Below are positions 56,125 to 64,000 of a stretch of 64,000 bases of DNA, in pieces. A model generated the notes under the pieces. That model did no database searches. It saw only the letters and a program-made list of their open reading frames with translations, and had not been told where the DNA came from. This stretch comes from Spirosoma sp. SC4-14. Its GTDB lineage: Bacteria; Bacteroidota; Bacteroidia; Cytophagales; Spirosomataceae. The stretch's first letter is position 1; each line of letters opens with the position of its first letter. The DNA is taken from positions 6,317,001 through 6,381,000 of the forward strand of contig NZ_CP147518.1 in the NCBI RefSeq assembly GCF_037201965.1. Direction: 5' to 3'. The position numbers and the translations under genes are program-made.

Positions 56125-58983
56125 TTAATATTTCATCATAAACTCGGTCAGGTTTATATCGCCCTCGATGTTGAGCTTTTTACGGAGTCGATACCGTTTG
56201 AGTTCAACGCTTCGGTGAGTAATAGTCAAAAGTTGAGCAATTTCTTTCGTCGATAGGTTCATGCGCAGATAAGCGGCTAATTTCAGATCACCCTGACTCA
56301 GGTCGGGGTAGTTCTCCAGCAGATGCTTCAGAAACTGTTCATGCACCTTATTGAAATTTGCCTGAAAGAGCTTCCAATCCTGCTCACTGGAAATATTAGC
56401 GTCGATGAGCGCATTGATTCGCTGAAAATCATCGGTCGACAGTTTGTTTCCCAGGCGATTTTTTGCCCGGCCTAGCTCATCTTTTATCTTCATCAGTAGC
56501 TCATTTTTCTGAATGAGCGACATGGTCGAATTAGCCAGTTCTTCCGATTTCTGAACTAGACCTTGCTCCAGTTGTTCTTTCTGCAACAGAATAATTTCGC
56601 GCTGGCTTTGCTCTTCCTGCTGCCGAAGCTTTTCTTCCATTGTTTTCCGAACGCGATTTTGCTGAATGGCCACCCGGTGCAGATGAAATGAATAAGCAAG
56701 TTTGGCTAACCCTCCCAGCAACAAGATGTATACGAGCTTACTCCAGCCTGTCCAGTACCACGGTGGTCTGATTTCGAACGTTAAGTTGCTTTCGGATGGA
56801 TTCAGGTCCGATTTGAGATGAAACGTGTATTGACCGGGCGGAAGGTTAGTAAATTCTTTCTGATGAATACTGGCAAACGCCGACCAGGTCGATGTACTGT
56901 TTTCGAGCCAGTAGCTGTAGTTAACTGGACGCGTATAGAAAGGCGTACAGAATGAAATCAACAGATTGTTCTGCTCATGCGAAAACGACAGATCCGATGC
57001 TGGTCCCTGAAACACATAGCTCATTTCGGACGCATCAGCAACTGTAATCGTCCGAATCAATGGCTGGCGGGCAAACCCTCTGGCAATTCGTGTCAAATTG
57101 GTCATTGGAGCTATTGCAAATCCACTCTCCTGGCAAAAAACCACATAACCAGCGTCTAGAGCCACAATATTTTCGTGCTCATCAACCCACTGATTAGCTT
57201 TGACCGGAATATCGCCTATCGGTTGTTTGCCAACGCTACCCCAACCCAGCGAACCATCCTGTCGGAGCAAAAACAAATGCGACTTATCGATGGGGAAAAG
57301 CTTACGAACCGCTGGCCCTAACCAGGGATAAAGCTTCTGTATAGGCGCAAAGCGGCCAGTAGATGCCTCATATTGGAATACTCCGCCTGGCGACGTTATC
57401 ATGATCTTGTTCTGCACCGAACACAGATTAACTGTTGGCCCATGAAATGTGGCATCTGTAAACTCGTAACTGGTATCAACACGGCGTAGATCGGGCGGCA
57501 ATCGAAGCCGTTGTAAACCCTGGTTTGCCGCTTTATTAACCCAGATATTCCCATCCACATCTTCCTCGAGTTGCCGAACCGGTGCCGAAAAGCCATCTAT
57601 CGGGTGCGAAAAAACCCAGTTACCGCTGGCATCTTTCCGATAGACACACAATTTCGTATACGTTCCCTGAATAAGCAGATCGGGATAACGACTTAGCCGA
57701 TGAAGCACCCAGCCGCCGGTAATCGGACACAACAAACGCGCCTGGTCACCTTCAAGCCGAAAGGTGCCCTTGTTATGCCCACACAGCAATTGATTATCGA
57801 TAACCGTTAGATCCCAAACTTGGCCCTGCGTTCCCGGAACCAGTCGAAAAGGTACATCTGGTTGCTCAACAGACTTAACGTAAACGCCCTGATTGGTACC
57901 TAGATACAGGTTTTTACCGTAGCTGGCAATATCGTATACGGTACCCAGATTGCCTTCATCGTCCGGGAAATAACGAATAGGCGAGTTAAGACCGATCAGA
58001 TCGATTCCTTTATCCATTCCAACCCACAAATTCCCATCCACATCTAACCCCATTGACAGTACGGTTCCATTCTGTAATCCATTCTTCTGATTAAACTGAT
58101 AGCGAATTTTACCGTTGCCATCGGTAATCAGGACACCTCCCAGCAATGTTCCAAATGCATACTGATCAGGCCCAATTGCCAGCCCACGGTTAAGCCTGAT
58201 CTGTTGAAGCAAAGCGTTGAGTGTTGAATTAAATGGTCTAAAGTTCTGCCCATCATACCGATAAATGCTCCGTTCGGTACCAACCAGCAGGTCGCTGGTT
58301 CCTAGAGGCAGCAGTGTATTTATGGTTTCGCTACCCAGAAATTCACTACCCGCCAATAAAACAAAGCGGTTGTTCTGAATCTCATACAATCCTTTGCCAA
58401 TCACGCCTACCAACAGCCGGTTTCGTACCTGTCGTATAAACAATATGTTGCCAGGTGGCTGAAGTAACTGAATTTTTCCTTGCTGATACCGGTAGATAAA
58501 GGCAAAAGACTGAAACAGAATGCCCTGCGGTGTTAGCAGAATATTCCAAATTTCTTCAGTTCGGAAAGATTGCTGACCAACCAGCGAAGCCAGCGAATGA
58601 TAGGTCAGTTGGCCATTCGTTTCCGGCAACCAATAGCCAAATTCACCCAGCCCCCCCGTAAAGATTCGCCCCTGTTCATCAACAGCTATCGATCGAACTT
58701 TCTGCTTTCTCGGCAATTCATATACCCGCCAACTGACGCCGTCATACTCCAATAAACCTTTTGAATTGGCGAAATACATAAACCGGGTTTGCCGATGCTG
58801 TGCTATGCTCCAGTTCTGGTTATAGGCACCGTAGGTCTGACGCGTAAACTGAATGAGTTCGGGCCGACACAAATCGTATACCGATTGTGTTCCCTCCTGC
58901 GCAAGACAAATTCCTATAGTAAGCTCAGCCAGGAGAAAGCTCCTGAACAAGTATATAAAACAGCGAGACGTTAATTTTCCCAT
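56125..58983 (-). CDS. transmembrane regulator: beta-propeller, Y_Y_Y and LuxR-type HTH
   Basis: Start is set at ATG 58983 (MGKLTSRCFIYLFRSFLLAE), where a signal-anchor follows; a longer frame to 59085 adds 34 unlike residues. The 952-residue protein has a periplasmic reg_prop beta-propeller (about residues 35-650, repeats such as GLLEYDGVSWRVYELP and LWVGMDKGIDLI), a Y_Y_Y-like Ig domain (about 675-735), a transmembrane helix near 744-764 (WSKLVYILLLGGLAKLAYSF), a cytosolic coiled coil (about 770-880) and a LuxR-type HTH at the end (STKEIAQLLTITHRSVELKR, YRLRKKL). No kinase domain is present, so it is a one-component membrane regulator, probably sensing oligosaccharide and controlling the divergent glucanase genes. 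Confidence 0.92.
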   Translation of the reverse strand: MGKLTSRCFIYLFRSFLLAELTIGICLAQEGTQSVYDLCRPELIQFTRQTYGAYNQNWSIAQHRQTRFMYFANSKGLLEYDGVSWRVYELPRKQKVRSIAVDEQGRIFTGGLGEFGYWLPETNGQLTYHSLASLVGQQSFRTEEIWNILLTPQGILFQSFAFIYRYQQGKIQLLQPPGNILFIRQVRNRLLVGVIGKGLYEIQNNRFVLLAGSEFLGSETINTLLPLGTSDLLVGTERSIYRYDGQNFRPFNSTLNALLQQIRLNRGLAIGPDQYAFGTLLGGVLITDGNGKIRYQFNQKNGLQNGTVLSMGLDVDGNLWVGMDKGIDLIGLNSPIRYFPDDEGNLGTVYDIASYGKNLYLGTNQGVYVKSVEQPDVPFRLVPGTQGQVWDLTVIDNQLLCGHNKGTFRLEGDQARLLCPITGGWVLHRLSRYPDLLIQGTYTKLCVYRKDASGNWVFSHPIDGFSAPVRQLEEDVDGNIWVNKAANQGLQRLRLPPDLRRVDTSYEFTDATFHGPTVNLCSVQNKIMITSPGGVFQYEASTGRFAPIQKLYPWLGPAVRKLFPIDKSHLFLLRQDGSLGWGSVGKQPIGDIPVKANQWVDEHENIVALDAGYVVFCQESGFAIAPMTNLTRIARGFARQPLIRTITVADASEMSYVFQGPASDLSFSHEQNNLLISFCTPFYTRPVNYSYWLENSTSTWSAFASIHQKEFTNLPPGQYTFHLKSDLNPSESNLTFEIRPPWYWTGWSKLVYILLLGGLAKLAYSFHLHRVAIQQNRVRKTMEEKLRQQEEQSQREIILLQKEQLEQGLVQKSEELANSTMSLIQKNELLMKIKDELGRAKNRLGNKLSTDDFQRINALIDANISSEQDWKLFQANFNKVHEQFLKHLLENYPDLSQGDLKLAAYLRMNLSTKEIAQLLTITHRSVELKRYRLRKKLNIEGDINLTEFMMKY

Positions 58984-59098
58984 AAAAACTTGTTCAAGAA
59001 AGCTACGATGAGCTAAAAACCCGCGCCAACTGGCTCTATATCCTGAAATGATGTAGTAATGATGTAGTCCATTTTTAGGTGGCAAGTTATGACTCCCC

Positions 59099-59106
59099 TA
59101 TTTTTG
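59099..59106 (+). promoter_or_regulatory. -7 promoter box before the glucanase operon
   Basis: TATTTTTG fits TAnnTTTG exactly and lies 58 bases before the ATG at 59165 in the divergent gap between regulator and glucanase. A -33 TTG at the correct distance was not clear. Confidence 0.5.
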
Positions 59107-59164
59107 TACAAAAAAATCACCCCTTTATCTACTAAATTCATTTTCGCTTTATCCAACTTATTGA

Positions 59165-60844
59165 ATGAAATCAGTGCAAAACTGGCTCCTGTTATTCCTG
59201 CTGTTTTTTATAGGCTTTTCCTGTAAAAAACAGCAGGATCAGGTAGTTGCTCCAGGCGGGTCTTTTTATTATAAAACTGTTTCCATTAATGGGCAATCAG
59301 GCTCAGCAACACACTATACAAACATCAGTACGATACCTACCGTAACCTTAGCCTTCTCGACTCCTGTCAGGCGTGAATCCGTTGCTGCTGCACTTACCTT
59401 AACAAACAATGCCACCACAAAGCAGGTGGCATTGTCCTATTCGTTCGCAAGCAATGATTCGCTTCTGGTCATAACAACGCAAACCCCACTCCAGAGTCTG
59501 GCTACCTATACGCTGACCGTGTCACCTGCCCTAACCTCTGCTCAGAACGTGCCCCTGTTAGCTGCAATCACCATCGATTTCACGACAGCCTTCGACAATA
59601 CCGACAAATTTTCGCGCATCAGCGATTCGCTTCTGTTAGATCTCGTTCAGAAACAAACTTTCAGCTATTTCTGGGAGTTTGGGCATCCGGTTTCTGGTAT
59701 GGCCCGCGAACGAAATTCGTCGGGCGATGTGGTAACTACGGGCGGAACAGGCTTTGGCATTATGGCGATTCTGGTCGCCATCAATCGCAACTTTATCAGT
59801 CGGCAGGATGGCCTGGCCCGGCTGTCAAAAATCTCCAGCTTTCTCACCAACAATGCCAAACGCTACCATGGTGCGTTTCCGCACTGGCTCAGTGGAACTA
59901 CGGGCGCAACAATCCCTTTCAGTCAGAAAGACGACGGTGCCGATCTGGTCGAAACCTCATACCTGATGCAGGGGCTACTAACGGCCCGCCAGTATTTCAA
60001 CAGCAGTACAAATACTGACGAAATAGCGCTCCGCAAATCTATCAATGACTTATGGGATGGTGTCGAATGGAACTGGTTTACCAAAAATGGCACCGAAACC
60101 AACCTATACTGGCACTGGTCGCCCAACTACAACTGGGACATGAATCTGCCCATCCGCGGCTGGAACGAAGCACTTATTACCTATGTTCTGGCAGCTTCAT
60201 CGAACACAAGGCCCATCTCAAAAACTGTTTACGACAACAGTTGGGCGCAGAATGGCAAAATGGCGAACGGGAATAGTTACTATACCATTAAACTACCGCT
60301 CGGTCCGGCCTATGGAGGCCCGTTATTCTTCTCGCAATATTCGTTTCTTGGCATCAATCCGCATGATCTGAAAGATGCTTATGCCGACTACTGGCAACAA
60401 AATACGGCGCATTCGCTCATCAACTATACCTATTGTAAAACCAATCCGAAGCAATTTACCGGCTACAGTCAGGATTGCTGGGGACTAACAGCCAGCGACG
60501 AACAGAACGGCTACTCAGCGCATGAACCGGGTAATGACAATGGCACCATTTCGCCAACAGCAGCCTTGTCGGCAATGCCTTATACGCCAACCGAGTCGAT
60601 GCAGGCACTACGGTTTTTCTACTATAAACTGGGCGATAACGTGTGGAAAAATTATGGTTTTATCGATGCTTTTAACCTCACCACGCCCTGGTTTGCCGAT
60701 TCGTTTCTGGCTATTGACCAGGGGCCTATTATCATTATGATCGAAAACCACCGCTCCCAACTACTCTGGAAACTATTTATGAGTTGCCCGGAAGTAAAAA
60801 AAGGCATGAAAACGCTCGGGTTTCAAAGTCCTGATCTGAATTAA
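59165..60844 (+). CDS. PF10091 (GH144-like) lipoprotein glycosidase, probable beta-1,2-glucanase
   Basis: The 559-residue protein has a lipoprotein signal (LFLLFFIGFSC, Cys after GFS). Residues about 25-140 make an Ig-like domain (SFYYKTVSINGQSG; LALTNNATTK-type strands). Residues 155-555 match the PF10091 glucoamylase-like alpha/alpha barrel now placed in GH144/GH162-type families: FSYFWEFGHPVSGMARERNS, GFGIMAILVAINRNFISRQD, DNGTISPTAALSAMPYTPTE and DQGPIIIMIENHRSQLLWKL. Characterised GH144 members cleave beta-1,2-glucan. It is divergent from the propeller regulator and followed by a paralogous enzyme. Confidence 0.88.
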   Translation: MKSVQNWLLLFLLFFIGFSCKKQQDQVVAPGGSFYYKTVSINGQSGSATHYTNISTIPTVTLAFSTPVRRESVAAALTLTNNATTKQVALSYSFASNDSLLVITTQTPLQSLATYTLTVSPALTSAQNVPLLAAITIDFTTAFDNTDKFSRISDSLLLDLVQKQTFSYFWEFGHPVSGMARERNSSGDVVTTGGTGFGIMAILVAINRNFISRQDGLARLSKISSFLTNNAKRYHGAFPHWLSGTTGATIPFSQKDDGADLVETSYLMQGLLTARQYFNSSTNTDEIALRKSINDLWDGVEWNWFTKNGTETNLYWHWSPNYNWDMNLPIRGWNEALITYVLAASSNTRPISKTVYDNSWAQNGKMANGNSYYTIKLPLGPAYGGPLFFSQYSFLGINPHDLKDAYADYWQQNTAHSLINYTYCKTNPKQFTGYSQDCWGLTASDEQNGYSAHEPGNDNGTISPTAALSAMPYTPTESMQALRFFYYKLGDNVWKNYGFIDAFNLTTPWFADSFLAIDQGPIIIMIENHRSQLLWKLFMSCPEVKKGMKTLGFQSPDLN

Positions 60845-60887
60845 GAATTAAGTGGATTTCTAACCTACCGGGCAAATTACCCTGACC

Positions 60888-62267
60888 ATGAAAACGTTTC
60901 TTCTTTGCTTACTGACCTTAACGATTGGCCTGGCCCAACCCAGGCCCTACACATTTACCAAAACCGACAACGCCTTTCTCGACAGCCTTGAATACGATAC
61001 GTTCCGGTTTTTCTGGGAAACGGCCAATCCTGAAAATGGTCTGATTCCCGATCGGGCTCCAACGCCATCGTTCAGTAGTATTGCCGCCGTAGGCTTCGGA
61101 CTAACATCTTATCTGGTAGGTGTTGAACGGGGTTATATTACACGGAAACAGGCAGCCGATCGCACACTCAATACCCTTCGCTTTTTTGCCAAGGCCCCAC
61201 AATCCGACAAAACAGTGGGCATTGCTGGCTACAAAGGTTTTTTCTATCATTTTCTCGATATGAAAACCGGCGAACGATTTAAGAAAGTCGAACTATCGAC
61301 AATCGATACGGCGCTGCTGCTGGGTGGCATCCTGAGTGCCCAAACGTATTTTGACAAGAATACGCCCACTGAATCGGAAATCCGAAAACTGGCCGATCAA
61401 ATTTATGGCCGTGTCGACTGGACCTGGATTCAGAATCATAACGGTTCGGCACCCTATATATCAATGGGCTGGCATCCCGAAAAAGGGTTTATTCCCGCCA
61501 ACTGGAAGGGCTATAACGAAGCCATGCTACTCTATATATTGGCTCTCGGTTCGCCAACGCACCCAGTTGGAAGTGAGGTATGGGCCGCCTGGACCAAAAC
61601 CTACGATTGGGCAACGTTTGAAGGCCAAACGCACGTAAACTTCGATCCACTCTTTGGCCATCAGTATTCACACCTCTGGATCGACTTCCGGGGTATTCAG
61701 GATAGTTACATGAAAGCCAAAGGGATCGATTATGCCGAAAACTCCCGGCGGGCAACCTATGCGAACCGAGCATATTGCATTAAAAACCCAGCCAACTGGC
61801 AGGACTATAGTGCCACCATTTGGGGACTAACCGCCTGCGATGGACCGAAAGATACAACCGTGGCCGGGCGCCACTTTTTTTCATACCGGGCACGCGGAGC
61901 CGCTTCGACCCAAATCGTCGATGATGGAACTATTGCGCCTACGGCTGCGGGTGGTTCCATTGCCTTTGCACCAGAAATTTGCCTGCCCGCATTGCAGGCA
62001 ATGAAAACAAAATATGGAGCCCACTTATATGGCAAATATGGCTTCGTAGATGCATTTAATCCAACTTATCGCTATCCATCGGCCTTTGCCAATGGCTCCA
62101 CCAAAGATGGCTGGTTCGATATTGATTATTTAGGAATTGATCAGGGGCCTATTTTGCTGATGGCCGAAAATGCCCGAACAGGCTTTGTCTGGAACCTGAT
62201 GAAACGAAATCCGTATATTCAGAAAGGACTAAAACGAGCCGGATTTTCGGGGGGATGGCTGAAATAA
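60888..62267 (+). CDS. PF10091 (GH144-like) secreted glycosidase, second copy
   Basis: The 459-residue protein has a signal peptide (MKTFLLCLLTLTIGLA|Q) and the same catalytic domain as its upstream neighbour without the Ig-like domain. Hallmarks: DTFRFFWETANPENGLIPDR, GFGLTSYLVGVERGYITRKQ, DDGTIAPTAAGGSIAFAPEI and DQGPILLMAENARTGFVWNL. The order and the differing anchor (periplasmic versus lipoprotein) suggest sequential action on an extracellular beta-glucan. It is 43 bases from the preceding stop and probably co-transcribed. Confidence 0.9.
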   Translation: MKTFLLCLLTLTIGLAQPRPYTFTKTDNAFLDSLEYDTFRFFWETANPENGLIPDRAPTPSFSSIAAVGFGLTSYLVGVERGYITRKQAADRTLNTLRFFAKAPQSDKTVGIAGYKGFFYHFLDMKTGERFKKVELSTIDTALLLGGILSAQTYFDKNTPTESEIRKLADQIYGRVDWTWIQNHNGSAPYISMGWHPEKGFIPANWKGYNEAMLLYILALGSPTHPVGSEVWAAWTKTYDWATFEGQTHVNFDPLFGHQYSHLWIDFRGIQDSYMKAKGIDYAENSRRATYANRAYCIKNPANWQDYSATIWGLTACDGPKDTTVAGRHFFSYRARGAASTQIVDDGTIAPTAAGGSIAFAPEICLPALQAMKTKYGAHLYGKYGFVDAFNPTYRYPSAFANGSTKDGWFDIDYLGIDQGPILLMAENARTGFVWNLMKRNPYIQKGLKRAGFSGGWLK

Positions 62268-62353
62268 ATGCATCTCGATTTCACAAAATTAGTCTCATAT
62301 GAAGTTTTACTTGTATTTATCAATTAACTGACATCCAAGCTATTCCACAGCGC

Positions 62354-62400
62354 GTATGTAGCGGATTGGCCAAGCATCAACCAACTAACCCACTACATAC
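62354..62400 (+). promoter_or_regulatory. inverted repeat in the leader of the sigma-factor gene
   Basis: GTATGTAG (62354-62361) and CTACATAC (62393-62400) flank an inner TTGGCCAA palindrome and end two bases before the ATG at 62403. The stem could hide the start codon in the mRNA or be a protein-binding site. Confidence 0.45.
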
Positions 62401-62402
62401 TC

Positions 62403-62954
62403 ATGAATGATGTGCTGACGGACGAGGAGATGATTCGAACCTATTTGCCTTCGCAGCCAACCCAATGTTTTGAAACGCTTTACAAGCGTTATGTGAACAA
62501 AGTTTATCGTCGTTGTTTATCGCTAACAAAAGATTCTGCCATTGCCGAAGATTTTACGCATGATATTTTTATCAAAGCATTCGATAAACTCGACGCATTT
62601 CAGGAACGAGCCCGTTTTTCGACCTGGCTTTATTCGATTGCTTACAACTACTGCCTCGATCAGTTAAAAATTTCGAAACGCCTGAATTTAGTTGCTATCG
62701 ACAACGATTCAGAACATGACATACCCGACACCGAAGAAGGCTCCCTTCGCGAAGAAGCTACGCAGTTGATGCTCCGGGCAGTAAACTACCTTTCGCATCA
62801 GGAAACAATGCTGCTACGGCTTAAGTATGAAGATGGTTTAAGTATCTCAGAGATTGCAGCCCGCTATAACATAAAAGCCAGTGCCGTTAAAATGCGGCTT
62901 AAACGTAGCCGCGATCGCATTTATAACCTATATCGTGACCAATATCTGGTCTGA
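62403..62954 (+). CDS. ECF-type RNA polymerase sigma factor
   Basis: The 183-residue protein has sigma region 2 (residues 20-90: CFETLYKRYVNKVYRRCLSL, AEDFTHDIFIKAFDKLDAFQ, FSTWLYSIAYNYCLDQLK) and region 4 (residues 125-178: YLSHQETMLLRLKYEDGLSI, SEIAARYNIKASAVKMRLKR). There is no region 1 or 3, so it is a group-4 (ECF) sigma. No anti-sigma gene was found downstream, unlike in the usual FecIR pairs. The short inverted repeat in its leader may be regulatory. Confidence 0.92.
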   Translation: MNDVLTDEEMIRTYLPSQPTQCFETLYKRYVNKVYRRCLSLTKDSAIAEDFTHDIFIKAFDKLDAFQERARFSTWLYSIAYNYCLDQLKISKRLNLVAIDNDSEHDIPDTEEGSLREEATQLMLRAVNYLSHQETMLLRLKYEDGLSISEIAARYNIKASAVKMRLKRSRDRIYNLYRDQYLV

Positions 62955-63083
62955 GTCTCCTTCTGCTTTACGTTGCTTTGCTCTGTATAGCCTATAAATT
63001 CCATACGCAAAATACACTAATACACATATCAACAAAAAGTGTTTCTTTGCTGTATAATTGTATCCTATACCGTATTTGTACTC

Positions 63084-64000
63084 ATGCAGCAACGTTACTT
63101 CATCTTTCTGCTTATGGCAGCCATCGCTTCAGGCTGCGCGTTTGGCACCTATCCCGGAGGTGGACAGCAATACCCTACCGGCGGCCAGCAATCGCCCGAC
63201 GATACATACCCAAATTCAGGGAATCAGACTGGCAACGGGCGCCCCGCCGATCCGGGCGTAACCGTAAACAGCATTCAGCTAACGCGCGATTATACAATTC
63301 TAAACTTAACATACACAGACAACAACCAGCCAAGTTACGACCGAAATGGCAGGCGATTATCTACGGGCACTATTGGTTTCGACCCAAATGGGTATCTGAT
63401 AGCGGCTAACGGTGCCCGCCGATTCGCTTTCGTAAAAGTAGACGGCATCCCAGTAAAACAGGAACGGGTCGATCCAAACACGGGTAGAAAAGTTCTTGTC
63501 GGTCTAAATACCTACCCCGGTGATAAAGTCAATTTTACCTTATATTTTCAGCGGCTCGACAAAGGATTAGAAAACTTTGATCTGTTCGAATGCGTCAGCG
63601 ATCAGTATATCTGCTGGAATATCTACAACCTGTATGTCAACAACCCGGCCGACCCAGTTGTCTATAGTCCGCCACCAGCTACCCCAACCCCTGTTCCACC
63701 AAAACCCACAAAACCATTGCCTCAACCCTCGGGCGAATCGGGTGGCGAAATGGAAACGCCCAAACCCAAACCGGCTCCTGCTCCCGTTCCTACACTTGTG
63801 GCCGTATCGGGCGTGGTGAGCGACGCGAAAAATAAACGTCCGGTAACCGCTACCATCAGCTACCAGTTTTCGTCCAGCAAACAACCTATCGACTCTGTAC
63901 AAAGTTTTGCCTCGACGGGCGTTTATAAAATGAGCCTTGTGAAAGGTCAGGTCTATACCTATATCGCATCGGCACGTGGCTATCAGGCGGCCAGTGGTGT
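63084..64000 (+). CDS. lipoprotein, start of gene (runs past window end)
   Basis: A frame from ATG 63084 stays open to the end of the window (305 codons visible). The N-terminus has a lipoprotein signal: FIFLLMAAIASGC with Cys at about residue 18, then a Gly/Gln/Pro-rich linker. The first domain (residues 60-190, QLTRDYTILNLTYTDNN, TGTIGFDPNGYLIAANGARR, DKVNFTLYFQRLDKG) is beta-rich. A long Pro-rich linker (PPPATPTPVPPKPTKPLPQP) leads to a domain starting VSGVVSDAKNKRPVTATISY, like a carboxypeptidase-regulatory (CarboxypepD_reg) or Ig-like module of OmpA-type Bacteroidota proteins. The full protein and function lie beyond the window. Confidence 0.8.
   Translation, partial: MQQRYFIFLLMAAIASGCAFGTYPGGGQQYPTGGQQSPDDTYPNSGNQTGNGRPADPGVTVNSIQLTRDYTILNLTYTDNNQPSYDRNGRRLSTGTIGFDPNGYLIAANGARRFAFVKVDGIPVKQERVDPNTGRKVLVGLNTYPGDKVNFTLYFQRLDKGLENFDLFECVSDQYICWNIYNLYVNNPADPVVYSPPPATPTPVPPKPTKPLPQPSGESGGEMETPKPKPAPAPVPTLVAVSGVVSDAKNKRPVTATISYQFSSSKQPIDSVQSFASTGVYKMSLVKGQVYTYIASARGYQAASG

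Overview
The window comes from a member of the Bacteroidota, most likely a Cytophagales bacterium of the Spirosoma type. This is inferred from several signs: signal peptides that end in A|Q, rare Shine-Dalgarno sites, TAnnTTTG-type -7 promoter boxes, a DUF4494 phage protein, a reg_prop/Y_Y_Y transmembrane regulator, tandem PF10091 (GH144-like) glucanases and an energy-transducing TonB protein. No rRNA, tRNA or CRISPR array was found.

Positions 1 to about 48.65 kb are one siphovirus-like prophage whose left end lies outside the window. From left to right it holds: a leftward early block with a Rad52-type annealase and small genes (1-3084); a rightward block with a ParB-like/DNA methyltransferase fusion and the terminase (3306-7277); portal, scaffold, capsid and head-tail genes (7459-15446); a LytTR-domain gene and a tail-chaperone pair joined by a textbook -1 frameshift site (15443-16528); tail genes including the tape measure (16515-26835); a fibre and depolymerase cassette in which six proteins carry Sec signal peptides (26832-36275); a holin/spanin/GH108 endolysin cassette (36289-38241); and a long leftward early operon (45566 to 39321) with a replication initiator containing an iteron array, a probable helicase loader, a VRR-NUC nuclease, a second LytTR-like protein, DUF4494 and ASCH-type genes. 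The immunity region (45567-47377) has two small HTH genes facing a double-HTH S24 repressor across a 21-bp perfect inverted repeat. A tyrosine integrase (47380-48648) closes the element. The two leftward early blocks start behind nearly the same ~65-bp promoter/operator sequence, so one repressor probably controls both.

From 48.8 kb onward the genes are chromosomal: Xaa-Pro aminopeptidase, a TetR regulator, two WapI-like orphan immunity proteins, carboxynorspermidine synthase/saccharopine dehydrogenase, two tandem secreted paralogues, a TonB protein, a transmembrane propeller/HTH regulator divergent from two GH144-like glycosidases, an ECF sigma factor and the start of a lipoprotein gene.

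The observations most worth a second look are the signal-peptide-bearing tail-fibre cassette, the iteron origin inside the initiator gene (the same DNA motif is read in two frames), the A9 frameshift site, the two phage-borne LytTR proteins and the duplicated early operator.
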